Positions 1 to 7,390 of a DNA stretch of 7,405 nt are shown here, in pieces. The translations under genes were made by a program, and so were the position numbers. Origin of the DNA: Pirellulales bacterium (GTDB lineage: Bacteria; Planctomycetota; Planctomycetia; Pirellulales; JAICIG01); NCBI GenBank assembly GCA_025924495.1, contig JAICIG010000396.1, positions 1 through 7,405 of the forward strand, in the 5' to 3' direction. Below the pieces are notes generated by a model that was not told the DNA's origin, searched no databases, and was given only the letters and a program-made list of their open reading frames with translations. How positions within the stretch are numbered: the stretch's first letter is position 1; the number at the start of each line of letters is the position of its first letter.

Positions 1-260
1 CAGCGGTTTGGATCCGTCGCTGCCGGGGCCACGTGCACCGATTGTAAGCCGCCCCTCGCATAAGCTCCGAGACCAGTTGCGTTTTGCGACTGTAACTCCG
101 CGCGCTGCAGCTGAATGCCGCATGATTCGCGTGATCGGGCCCGCGACCGCACGTGCCTGACATCGCGCGGGCGGCCTGTGGTCCCTCCAGAACACCGGTT
201 GTTTGCCGCCCAAAGCATTTACGCAAAACCTTCTGCCAAAGTGGGTTAAGAATCGTTTTA
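1..260. other. Upstream stretch with no supported gene
   Basis: No forward frame here looks coding: stops fall at 45-47, 61-63, 112-114, 123-125, 132-134 and 158-160. On the reverse strand all three frames are free of stops from about 218 to the left edge. The translations are Arg/Ala/Gly-rich and resemble no family I know, so this could simply be GC-rich sequence with few TTA, CTA or TCA triplets. A reverse-strand gene starting near 218 (ATG at 218-216) and leaving the window cannot be excluded. Confidence 0.4.
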
Positions 261-289
261 TTCCCATCTTCAGGAGTATTTGCTATCAT
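261..289 (+). promoter_or_regulatory. Candidate extended -10 promoter for the TIGR03000 gene
   Basis: TTCCCA (261-266, four of six matches to the sigma-70 -35 consensus) is separated by 17 bases from TATCAT (284-289, five of six). A TGC directly before the hexamer makes it an extended -10. Transcription would start near 296 and leave a leader of about 140 bases before the start codon at 438. This is consensus matching only, and planctomycete promoters are not well defined. Confidence 0.4.
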
Positions 290-437
290 TGCCCCAAAAC
301 ACAACCTAGTCGCTCCATTTTCTTGAATCGCTAAAAACTACGCAGATTTCTTGAATTACGAGCTATGGTTGGTATGTTTTGGGGGCTGGACAAACTCTCT
401 GTACCCTTTCCATGACTCTCAGGGGAGCAAGGAACAC

Positions 438-1538
438 ATGTTGCGAAGGAATCTGAAAAAACTAACGCTGGGAGCGGCTGCGTTGACCATGGCGATGGTC
501 GGCGGCGCGTCGCAAGCGGACGCCTTCTGGGGTCATTCCAGTGGCGGTTCGTGGGGCGGTTCGTACGGCGGTGGCTATAATGGCTACGCCTCGTACGGCG
601 GTTCATGGGGCTCGTATGGCGGTTCGGGCGGCGGCTGGCATGGTCACCACAGACACCATCACCGCCGAGCCTATTACTCGAGCGGCTCATATGGCGGTTA
701 TGCTTCAAGCGGCGGCAGCTACGGCTCAAGCGGCGGATGGTACGCGGGCTATGGCTCGAGCGGTGGTTCGAGCGGAGGATGGTACGCGGGATATGGCTCG
801 AGTGGCGGCTCTAGTGGCGGATCGTACGGCAGTTGGGGTTCGAGCGGCGGCGCGGTGATTGAAACACCGGCAGCTCCCGCAACCCAAACCCCGCCGCCTC
901 CCCCGGTCGGTGCGCCCTCGCTTGAACCGGGAGCTCCCGCGCCGGCTCCGGGCGAAATTCCGCCGGAAGCGCCTCCCGCCGACGGCTCGGCCAGCCTGAA
1001 CAGCGCCACGCTTAACGTGCACGTTCCGGCCGACGCCAAGGTATTCGTCAATGGCTTGGCCACGAAGAGCGTCGGCGCCGATCGCCGCTACGTTTCGAAT
1101 GGCCTGCAGCGCGGTTACAACTACAGCTACGAAATCCGGGCTGAGTTCGTCAAGGACGGCCAAGCTGTAACCCAGACGAAGGTTATCAAGCTCCAGGCGG
1201 GCGGCGCCTCGGACGTGACGTTCGGACCGCAAGCCGAAGACGAGCAGATCGCGGAGCAGCCGGTAAGCACCAGCTTGACGCTGCACGTGCCAGCTGACGC
1301 CAAGGTCTACCTGTCGGGCAACGAAACCCGCGGCGCCGGCGAAGTCCGTCGGTTCTCGACCACCAAGCTGGCTGCCGGTCAGCAGTGGCAAGACTATGTG
1401 GTCCGCGTTGAAGTCCAACGCGATGGACGCACGCTGAGCAAGGAAGAAACCGTTTCGCTTAAGGGCGGCGATGCCCGCGAGTTGAACGTCGACTTTAGCG
1501 CGCCGCAGGTTGCTCAAACCTCGGTAGACCGCCAATAA
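438..1538 (+). CDS. Exported Gly/Ser/Tyr-rich protein with two TIGR03000 domains
   Basis: This is a 366-residue protein of unknown function, inferred to act outside the cytoplasm. Residues 1-29 form a signal peptide: a basic start (MLRRNLKK), a hydrophobic core, and a likely cut after ADA (27-29). Residues 30-138 are low-complexity Gly/Ser/Tyr/Trp sequence with a His/Arg cluster at 68-77 (HGHHRHHHRR) and a 14-residue tandem repeat. Residues 143-183 are a Pro/Ala-rich linker. Two TIGR03000 domains follow, at about 190-263 and 279-354; both have the LHVPADAKV-type opening, a central R-[RY]-F/V-S strand, and an alternating pattern ending in V-F or V-D-F. TIGR03000 is a planctomycete domain of unknown function, often found in repeats. 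I chose ATG 438 because the signal peptide begins there and AGGGGAGCAAGGAA lies just upstream; an in-frame ATG at 351 would put 29 unrelated residues in front of it. The gene stands alone and ends in a strong terminator. A surface or matrix structural role is plausible but not shown. Confidence 0.85.
   Translation: MLRRNLKKLTLGAAALTMAMVGGASQADAFWGHSSGGSWGGSYGGGYNGYASYGGSWGSYGGSGGGWHGHHRHHHRRAYYSSGSYGGYASSGGSYGSSGGWYAGYGSSGGSSGGWYAGYGSSGGSSGGSYGSWGSSGGAVIETPAAPATQTPPPPPVGAPSLEPGAPAPAPGEIPPEAPPADGSASLNSATLNVHVPADAKVFVNGLATKSVGADRRYVSNGLQRGYNYSYEIRAEFVKDGQAVTQTKVIKLQAGGASDVTFGPQAEDEQIAEQPVSTSLTLHVPADAKVYLSGNETRGAGEVRRFSTTKLAAGQQWQDYVVRVEVQRDGRTLSKEETVSLKGGDARELNVDFSAPQVAQTSVDRQ
731..830 (+). repeat. 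42-bp in-frame tandem repeat inside the TIGR03000 gene
   Basis: Two near-identical 42-bp units lie at 731-772 and 773-814, followed by a partial, degenerate third copy at 815-830. Each unit encodes the 14-residue motif GGWYAGYGSSGGSS. The period is a multiple of three, so gaining or losing copies would change the length of the Gly/Ser/Tyr region without breaking the frame. Looser SYGG/SWGS repeats precede it at about 545-640. The bases differ mostly at third positions. Confidence 0.85.
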
Positions 1539-1590
1539 GTCGCGTTGCCGTGCCAAGGCCCTAGCGGCCTTTGACGCGGTACACGATGAA

Positions 1591-1638
1591 CAATAAGAAC
1601 CCTCGCGGGAGCTTGTCTCCTGCGAGGGTTTCTTATTG
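1591..1638 (+). terminator. Strong hairpin terminator, possibly bidirectional
   Basis: The arms are 1591-1610 and 1618-1638. They pair almost perfectly apart from one bulged base and one G-U pair, with a 7-base loop (GCTTGTC). The GC-rich core (CCCTCGC/GCGAGGG) is flanked by A-rich sequence on the left and TTTCTTATT on the right, which is the layout of a Rho-independent terminator that works in both directions. It lies 52 bases after the stop of the TIGR03000 gene and most likely ends that transcript. Confidence 0.85.
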
Positions 1639-1851
1639 CGCTGGCGGCTGCGGCCGTACAGCAGCCCTAGAAGCTCGGACCGTGCCGGCTGGACGGAATG
1701 AATCGCAAGCAAGGCGCTGGCGTAATTTGCTCTTTCGCGCACAATCACGGAACCGATAGATAGTTAACCTGCCGCGCCGCTTTTGTTCTCAGTCTCCACG
1801 GCAAACTTGCGGCTCGGCGCGCCCCTTTTTGCGATTGAAATCCCCTTGATC
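1639..1851. other. Intergenic region before the HTTM pair
   Basis: The region between the terminator and the ATG at 1852 holds no supported gene. A short open frame at 1571-1759 runs across the terminator hairpin, so it is not a credible gene. An AT-richer patch at 1751-1767 (CGATAGATAGTTAACC) might contain a -10 element, but I find no -35 at a proper distance. The next gene could start upstream at TTG 1783; I did not use that start. Confidence 0.4.
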
Positions 1852-2472
1852 ATGAAACCGCACTCCGACGACACGGCGCGCTTGCCTCCCGCGGCGCCCA
1901 CCTGGAGCCGGCCGCTGCGCGTGCTCGCCAGCCTGCTGTTGGCGTGGCACCTGCTCGCCTTGCTAGTCGGCCCGTGGTCGGTGCCCCCAAGTGTATTGGC
2001 CAGCGCACTTCGTCCGATCTATCGACCCTATCTCGAAGCCGCCTATCTCAATCACGGTTATAAGTTCTTTGGCCCAGATCCCGGGCCGAGCCATTTGATT
2101 CGCTATGACTTAGAACTCGCCGATGGCTCGCGCATTCGCGGATCTTTTCCGAGTCTGAAAGAGCATTGGCCCCGGTTGCTTTACCACCGGCACTTCATGC
2201 TCAGCGAGTTCGTCAACTCGTTGCCCGCCGATGGTCCGCCTGATCCTCGCGTCCCCTGGGAACAACAACCGCTCTCCGCGGCGGAGAAAGCCTACGTCGG
2301 CTCCTACGCGGACCACTTGCTCAATGAATTGCACGGCGAGCGAGTCACCTTGGATCTGGTGGAACATGCCATACCGGCTCCGGCAGACGTGCTCAAAGGC
2401 ATGAAGCTCGACGACCCCCGTTTGTACCGCACGCGCCGCTTGGGAACGTTCATTAAGCAGGAGCCGAAATGA
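1852..2472 (+). CDS. Uncharacterised membrane-anchored partner of the HTTM protein
   Basis: This is a 206-residue protein that I cannot assign to a named family. A Pro-rich, soluble N-terminus (1-20) precedes one hydrophobic segment at about 22-42 (VLASLLLAWHLLALLVG), probably a membrane anchor. The rest (about 60-206) is a soluble, charged domain with the phrases NHGYKFFGPDPGPSH (68-81), a strand-turn-strand LELADGSRIRG (87-97), and HWPRLLYHRHFMLSEF (105-120), rich in His, Arg and aromatics. Its stop codon overlaps the start of the HTTM gene as ATGA, so the two are translationally coupled and probably act together. From memory, proteins with such GPDPG and LYHRHFMLSEF segments often sit beside HTTM genes in planctomycetes, but I could not check this. 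ATG 1852 is chosen because the anchor follows it at a normal distance; no Shine-Dalgarno sequence is visible. An in-frame TTG at 1783 would add 23 residues. Confidence 0.75.
   Translation: MKPHSDDTARLPPAAPTWSRPLRVLASLLLAWHLLALLVGPWSVPPSVLASALRPIYRPYLEAAYLNHGYKFFGPDPGPSHLIRYDLELADGSRIRGSFPSLKEHWPRLLYHRHFMLSEFVNSLPADGPPDPRVPWEQQPLSAAEKAYVGSYADHLLNELHGERVTLDLVEHAIPAPADVLKGMKLDDPRLYRTRRLGTFIKQEPK
2459..2463 (+). promoter_or_regulatory. Ribosome binding site of the HTTM gene, inside the upstream gene
   Basis: AGGAG lies 5 bases before ATG 2469 and within the last codons of the preceding gene. Together with the ATGA stop/start overlap it supports coupled translation of the two proteins. Confidence 0.7.
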
Positions 2473-3518
2473 ACCTGGTTCGCGACTACCTGCGGGAGTT
2501 GTTTCGGGCGGCGGTCGACGGCTGGAATCGCTTCTGGTTCGCGCCTGCTGATCCCGCCACGCTCTCGCTGATCCGCATCCTCGCCGGCGCCATGTTGTTC
2601 TATACGCACCTGGTTTGGACTCTCGGCCTGGAGGCTTTTTTCGGTCAACATAGTTGGATCTCGCCGGCAGCCGCGCAACAGGCTCTGGCGCAAGCCGGCA
2701 GCCGCAGCTACGCCTGGAGTTACTTCTGGCTTATCAATTCGCCCGCTGCGCTCTGGACGGTGCATATCGCTGCGCTCGTTGTGTTCGCGATGCTAACGCT
2801 GGGACTCGCGAGCCGAATCGTATCGGTGTTGTCGTATCTGGCCGCCGTCTCTTATGTGAATCGCGTCCCGGGCGCTCTGTTTGGACTCGATCAAATCAAT
2901 TGCATGCTCGCGATGTATCTGATGATCGGTCCCAGCGGCGCCGCCTACTCGCTCGATCGCTGGATCGCCTCGCGCCGCGCGGGGCGAGCCCTGCCTTCTG
3001 CAACGGCAAGCGTCAGTGCGAATCTTGCCATCCGACTGATTCAAGTTCACATGTGCGTAATCTACTTCTTCGCCGGCCTCGGTAAGCTGCACGGCGAAAG
3101 CTGGTGGTATGGCGATGCGTTATGGGGCGCCGTGGCAAATCTCGAGTACCAGTCGCTCGACGTCACCTGGCTTGCCGGCTGGCCGTTGACGGTGGCGGTG
3201 CTGACGCAGATCACGGTCTACTGGGAGCTGTTTTTCTGCGCGCTCGTTTGGCCTCGCATTCTGCGCCCGCTCATACTCGCCTTGGCGATTCCGTTGCATC
3301 TTGGCATCGCCTTCTTCATGGGGATGATTACGTTCGGATTGGTGATGCTTATCGGGTGTCTCTCATTTGTGCCGCCATCGCTCGTCCGCAGACTGTTCGG
3401 CGGCGCTTCGACAGCGACTATCGGGGCAGGGCAGGGGGGCCGCGTTATCTCCGCCTCGGCGCCGGTGAGCCGAGCGGCGTCTTCCGCGGGCGGCTCGTCG
3501 CGCAGAAATCGAGCCTGA
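2469..3518 (+). CDS. HTTM domain (vitamin K-dependent carboxylase-like) membrane protein
   Basis: This is a 349-residue multi-pass inner-membrane protein. The N-terminal phrase FWFAPADPATLSLIRILAG (22-40) and the segment QVHMCVIYFFAGLGKLHGESWW (192-213) are typical of the HTTM family, which is related to the membrane part of vitamin K-dependent gamma-glutamyl carboxylase. Hydrophobic segments lie near 31-53, 93-115, 117-130, 143-158, 184-206, 238-261 and 266-301, consistent with six to eight membrane passes. H277, in a PLHLGIAFFMGM context, lies where the carboxylase family has a conserved His. The biochemical role of bacterial HTTM proteins is mostly unknown, so carboxylation should not be assumed. 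Residues 311-349 form a Gly/Ala/Ser/Arg-rich tail with no recognisable domain, probably disordered. The gene overlaps the preceding one by 4 bases, which suggests a two-protein membrane unit. Confidence 0.88.
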   Translation: MNLVRDYLRELFRAAVDGWNRFWFAPADPATLSLIRILAGAMLFYTHLVWTLGLEAFFGQHSWISPAAAQQALAQAGSRSYAWSYFWLINSPAALWTVHIAALVVFAMLTLGLASRIVSVLSYLAAVSYVNRVPGALFGLDQINCMLAMYLMIGPSGAAYSLDRWIASRRAGRALPSATASVSANLAIRLIQVHMCVIYFFAGLGKLHGESWWYGDALWGAVANLEYQSLDVTWLAGWPLTVAVLTQITVYWELFFCALVWPRILRPLILALAIPLHLGIAFFMGMITFGLVMLIGCLSFVPPSLVRRLFGGASTATIGAGQGGRVISASAPVSRAASSAGGSSRRNRA

Positions 3519-3704
3519 TCCAAAGACTTCTCGAAAAGCGGTTCATGAGCTTCGTCGCCTTGGCCGTTCAGCCGTGTTGCATCCGGCGGCCCAGCTTCAG
3601 TCGCTTTGGAAATAGATACAAAGTAGCCCGCATACAGGTTATAAAGGGCCCATGATCGCGCCTGCGCGACTCGATTCGGCCCGCCTCCTATAGGAGTGCC
3701 TGAC
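3519..3704. other. Intergenic region before the amidohydrolase gene
   Basis: No gene or clear hairpin terminator is visible. TATAAA at 3640-3645 could be a -10 element with a leader of about 50 bases, but no matching -35 lies at the right spacing. The amidohydrolase may therefore have its own weak promoter or rely on readthrough. Confidence 0.3.
3691..3696 (+). promoter_or_regulatory. Ribosome binding site that decides the amidohydrolase start
   Basis: TAGGAG is 8 bases before ATG 3705. An in-frame GTG at 3696 overlaps this site and has no site of its own, so ATG 3705 is the better start. The signal peptide then begins at residue 1. Confidence 0.7.
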
Positions 3705-5438
3705 ATGTTGCTGCGTTGCGTTGGATTTTTCTTCATATTCTGCATCTTCATAGGCGACGCACCAGCCAAGGACGACGAGGCCGACGCGATCTTTCATCAC
3801 GGCAAAGTAGTCACCGTCGATCAGAATTTCGCGATCCAAGAAGCAATTGCCGTCAAGGACGGCCGCATCTTGCTGGTCGGCGCCAATGACGAGGTTCTGA
3901 AACTCCGCGGGGATCGTACTCGCGTCGTCGATCTGGCCGGCCGGATGGCAATCCCCGGCCTGATGGATTCGCACTCGCATGCCACGGGCGCGGCGATGAC
4001 CGAGTTCGACCATCCGATTCCGGTGATGGAATCGATCGCAGATGTGCTGGCCTATATCAAGGCCCGCGTCGCAGCCGTTGAGCCCGGCGACTGGATTGTT
4101 TTGCGCCAGGTCTTCATCACTCGACTCCAGGAACAGCGTTATCCGACCAAGGCCGAACTCGATGCAGCGGCGCCCAACAATCCAGTCGTCTATTCGACAG
4201 GGCCCGATGCCAGCGCTAACTCGTTGGCCTTGAAGATCAGCGGCATCGACAAGGATTTTCAGCCATCGGGATCAGGCAAGATCGAACGCGACCCCGCGAC
4301 AGGCGAACCCACGGGCATCCTGCGCAGCGCGATGCAGTATTTGAAGGTCAAATCGAAAACTCGCAGCGCCAGCGAAGAGCAGCGAGACGAGCGGCTTAAC
4401 GAACTGCTGACCGATTATAATTCGGTCGGCATCACGGGAATCCTCGATCGAGACGCTTCGCCCGACGCCATTGCCCAATACGTTCGACTCAAAGCGGCCG
4501 GCAATTTGAGCGTTCGCGTGGCGATTTCACACGACGTGCCCAACACGGGGCGCGCAAACGAGTTGGAAGGCCGGATCCGTCAGATCGCCGCGCACCCGCT
4601 GCGCAAGCCCGACGCGATGTTGCGCATCATCGGCGTCAAGACGTATCTCGACGGCGGCATGTTGACGGGCAGCGCCTACATGCGCGAGCCGTGGGGCGTG
4701 AGCAAGATCTATGCGATCGACGATCCTCGCTACTGCGGCCTGCTTTACATTCAACCGGAACTGCTTGTGCCCATGGTGCGAGCCGCGGTGGAGTCGGGTT
4801 TGCAATTCACCGCCCACAGCGTCGGCGACGGCGCCGTGCATGCGCTGCTTGATGCGTATGAAGAGGTGAACAAGAGCACGCCGGTTGCTCCCACCAGGCC
4901 CTGCATCACCCATTCGAACTTTATGAGCCGCGAAGCAATCGACCAGGCCGCGAGACTGGGAGTGATGGTCGACATTCAGCCTGCCTGGCTCTATCTCGAC
5001 GCGCACACGCTCGTGGCGCAGTTCGGTTACGATCGGTTACGATACTTTCAGCCGCTCAAGAGCCTGTTTGCCGCTGGCGTGAACGCGGGCGGCGGATCCG
5101 ACCACATGCAGAAAATCGGCTCCCTGCGCTCGGTGAACCCCTACAATCCTTTCCTGGGCATGTGGGTCGCGATCAGTCGACAATCGAAGCATTACGATCG
5201 TCCCCTGCATCCGGAAGAAGCATTGTCTCGCGAGCAGGCTTTGCAGTTCTACACGATCAATAATGCTCGGATGATGTTTCTCGACGATCAAACCGGATCG
5301 CTCGAAGCGGGTAAACAGGCCGACTTCGTGGTGCTCGATCGCGACCTGCTCGCTTGCTCAGTCGACGACATTCGCGACACGCACGTTTTGCAGACCTACT
5401 TGGCCGGCAAGCTGATTTATGAGCGCAAGGAGCCGTGA
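3705..5438 (+). CDS. Exported YtcJ-type amidohydrolase (Amidohydro_3 family)
   Basis: This 577-residue protein belongs to the metal-dependent amidohydrolase superfamily, which hydrolyses C-N or related bonds using one or two metal ions. Residues 1-21 (MLLRCVGFFFIFCIFIGDAPA) resemble a signal peptide cut after APA, so it is probably exported. The N-terminal beta-sandwich portion (about 28-83: GKVVTVD, AIAVKDGRILLVGA) leads to PGLMDSHSH with metal ligands H90 and H92. Other likely active-site residues are K312 (VKTYLDGG, the place of the YtcJ 'K-x-x-x-DG' motif), H371 (FTAHSVGDGAVH), H403 (ITHSN) and D466 (GGGSDH). The C-terminus has the usual ending: LSREQALQFYTINNARMM (507-524), then GSLEAGKQADFVVLDRD (531-547) and AGKLIYER (567-574). 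Length is normal for the family (about 530-600). The substrate cannot be read from sequence; the family includes N-substituted formamide deformylases and many uncharacterised members. It sits alone, 186 bases after the HTTM gene. Confidence 0.88.
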   Translation: MLLRCVGFFFIFCIFIGDAPAKDDEADAIFHHGKVVTVDQNFAIQEAIAVKDGRILLVGANDEVLKLRGDRTRVVDLAGRMAIPGLMDSHSHATGAAMTEFDHPIPVMESIADVLAYIKARVAAVEPGDWIVLRQVFITRLQEQRYPTKAELDAAAPNNPVVYSTGPDASANSLALKISGIDKDFQPSGSGKIERDPATGEPTGILRSAMQYLKVKSKTRSASEEQRDERLNELLTDYNSVGITGILDRDASPDAIAQYVRLKAAGNLSVRVAISHDVPNTGRANELEGRIRQIAAHPLRKPDAMLRIIGVKTYLDGGMLTGSAYMREPWGVSKIYAIDDPRYCGLLYIQPELLVPMVRAAVESGLQFTAHSVGDGAVHALLDAYEEVNKSTPVAPTRPCITHSNFMSREAIDQAARLGVMVDIQPAWLYLDAHTLVAQFGYDRLRYFQPLKSLFAAGVNAGGGSDHMQKIGSLRSVNPYNPFLGMWVAISRQSKHYDRPLHPEEALSREQALQFYTINNARMMFLDDQTGSLEAGKQADFVVLDRDLLACSVDDIRDTHVLQTYLAGKLIYERKEP

Positions 5439-5520
5439 GGCGCGGCGACGGGCTGAAAGGGCAGGGGAGTTGCTGTTAAGAAATTGTGGTCCTGACCATC
5501 TCGGATCCCCCTGCGAAGAA

Positions 5521-5529
5521 TGGTAGAAT
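5521..5529 (+). promoter_or_regulatory. Candidate extended -10 promoter for the Uma2 gene
   Basis: TGGTAGAAT carries an extended TGn followed by TAGAAT (five of six matches). There is no good -35 at 16-18 bases (TCGGAT at 5501-5506). A start near 5536 would give a very short leader of about 13 bases that just contains the Shine-Dalgarno sequence AAGGAG (5536-5541) before ATG 5549. Confidence 0.4.
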
Positions 5530-5548
5530 TGGGGCAAGGAGACAAGTA

Positions 5549-6199
5549 ATGGCCTCAACACAACCGCTCACGGATTTCGGCCAGCAGGCGGGTTATAAGC
5601 CGCTTCCTGATCGAACGCTCACGGAGGAGGAATTCGTCGCTTGGTGTGGTGAAGACACAAAGGCCGAATGGGTCGATGGGCAGGTAGTTATGATGTCTCC
5701 GGCGAATTATTCGCATGCAAACTTGACGGCATTCTTGCTTTCATTGCTGAGAACCTGGGTCGAAGACCATGGCATGGGCCTTGTGCTGGGGCCAGAATTT
5801 GCGACTCGCCTCAGCCCGCGGAGCCGGCGCGTACCGGACTTGATGTTCATCGCCAAGGAACGTCTGCGCAATCTGCGGCCGACCCATCTCGAAGGGCCGC
5901 CCGACCTGGTGATGGAAATCGTTTCGCCCGACAGCGTCGAGCGAGACTGGCGAGAAAAGTTCGCCGATTACCAGGCGGCCGGCGTACAAGAATACTGGAT
6001 TATCGATCCCGCACATCAGCGTGTTGAGGCATATCAGGTAGTCGGCGGCGCCTACCAAAGCATCGTTCACGACCAAGGTCGCATCGCTTCGACGGTGCTC
6101 GCCGGTTTCTTCCTGCGCGAGGAATGGCTTTGGCAAGAACAATTGCCGAAAGTTCGCGACACGCTTAAAGAGATCGAAACGAGTTCCGGTACGTCGTAG
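5549..6199 (+). CDS. Uma2 family (DUF820) PD-(D/E)XK nuclease-fold protein
   Basis: This 216-residue soluble protein matches the Uma2/DUF820 family, which has a restriction-endonuclease-like fold but whose cellular role is mostly unknown. The expected elements appear in order: LTEEEFVAW (24-32), the strand KAEWVDGQVVMMSPA (38-52) with E40, the helix start SHANLT (55-60), RRVPDLMFI (93-101) with D97, PPDLVMEIVSPDS (117-129) with E123, and REKFADYQAAGVQEYWIID (135-153) with K137. D97, E123 and K137 would form the PD-(D/E)XK active site, so it appears catalytically intact. The length is slightly over the usual 185-200 because of an extended charged C-terminus. ATG 5549 has AGGAG 7 bases upstream; an in-frame start at 5486 lacks a ribosome site and adds residues outside the family. 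Such genes occur in many copies in planctomycetes and cyanobacteria, usually alone as here. No toxin, methylase or transposase neighbour is visible. Confidence 0.9.
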   Translation: MASTQPLTDFGQQAGYKPLPDRTLTEEEFVAWCGEDTKAEWVDGQVVMMSPANYSHANLTAFLLSLLRTWVEDHGMGLVLGPEFATRLSPRSRRVPDLMFIAKERLRNLRPTHLEGPPDLVMEIVSPDSVERDWREKFADYQAAGVQEYWIIDPAHQRVEAYQVVGGAYQSIVHDQGRIASTVLAGFFLREEWLWQEQLPKVRDTLKEIETSSGTS

Positions 6200-6220
6200 C
6201 TCGTTGGCCCTAACGGCTGA

Positions 6221-6244
6221 CGAGACCGCTCGCCGGCGGTCTTG
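6221..6244 (+). terminator. Possible hairpin terminator after the Uma2 gene
   Basis: Arms 6221-6229 and 6236-6244 form a 9-pair stem (core AGACCGC/GCGGTCT plus an outer C-G pair and a G-U pair) around a 6-base loop. No T-run follows, so it is a weak intrinsic terminator at best. Its position, 22 bases after the stop codon and before the asd promoter, supports the reading. Confidence 0.45.
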
Positions 6245-6294
6245 CAGCTTGGTTCCACGGCCTGTTCCTTGTCGCCCGACGCCCTTTTCTTGCG

Positions 6295-6324
6295 TTGGAT
6301 TGTTTTGCCCGGCCGACATATACT
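6295..6324 (+). promoter_or_regulatory. Candidate sigma-70-type promoter for asd
   Basis: TTGGAT (6295-6300, four of six) is separated by 18 bases from TATACT (6319-6324, five of six). Transcription would start near 6331, giving leaders of about 19 bases to ATG 6350 or 34 bases to GTG 6365. A leader of 19 bases with no ribosome site in it would be unusual, which mildly favours the later start. Confidence 0.45.
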
Positions 6325-6351
6325 GTTGGATTAACGTTTTCAGCAAATTAT

Positions 6352-6356
6352 GGGAG
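6352..6356 (+). promoter_or_regulatory. Ribosome binding site that favours the GTG start of asd
   Basis: GGGAG lies 8 bases before GTG 6365. It overlaps the in-frame ATG at 6350, which has only AT-rich sequence upstream (TTTTCAGCAAATT) and no ribosome site. Confidence 0.5.
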
Positions 6357-6364
6357 ATTTTCGG

Positions 6365-7390
<1,026 letters not shown>

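Noticed and set aside
351..437. Upstream in-frame ATG extension of the TIGR03000 protein
   Set aside because: It would bury the signal peptide behind 29 residues without a ribosome site; the ATG at 438 fits better.
726..1748. Reverse-strand open frame of 340 codons opposite the TIGR03000 gene
   Set aside because: It is the mirror of a real gene with strong GC-biased codon use, crosses the terminator hairpin, is Arg/Ala-rich and shows no family motif.
1571..1759. Small forward open frame of 62 codons after the TIGR03000 gene
   Set aside because: It runs through the terminator hairpin and has no ribosome site or recognisable motif.
3104..3655. Forward open frame overlapping the end of the HTTM gene, considered as a frameshifted continuation
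   Set aside because: The HTTM reading frame keeps its hydrophobic pattern past residue 300 and ends naturally; the other frame is Arg-rich with no membrane segments.
5549..6199. Uma2 gene as part of a defence or mobile system
   Set aside because: Although the protein has a nuclease fold, it has no methylase, helicase, transposase or toxin-antitoxin partner here and lies next to a core biosynthetic gene.
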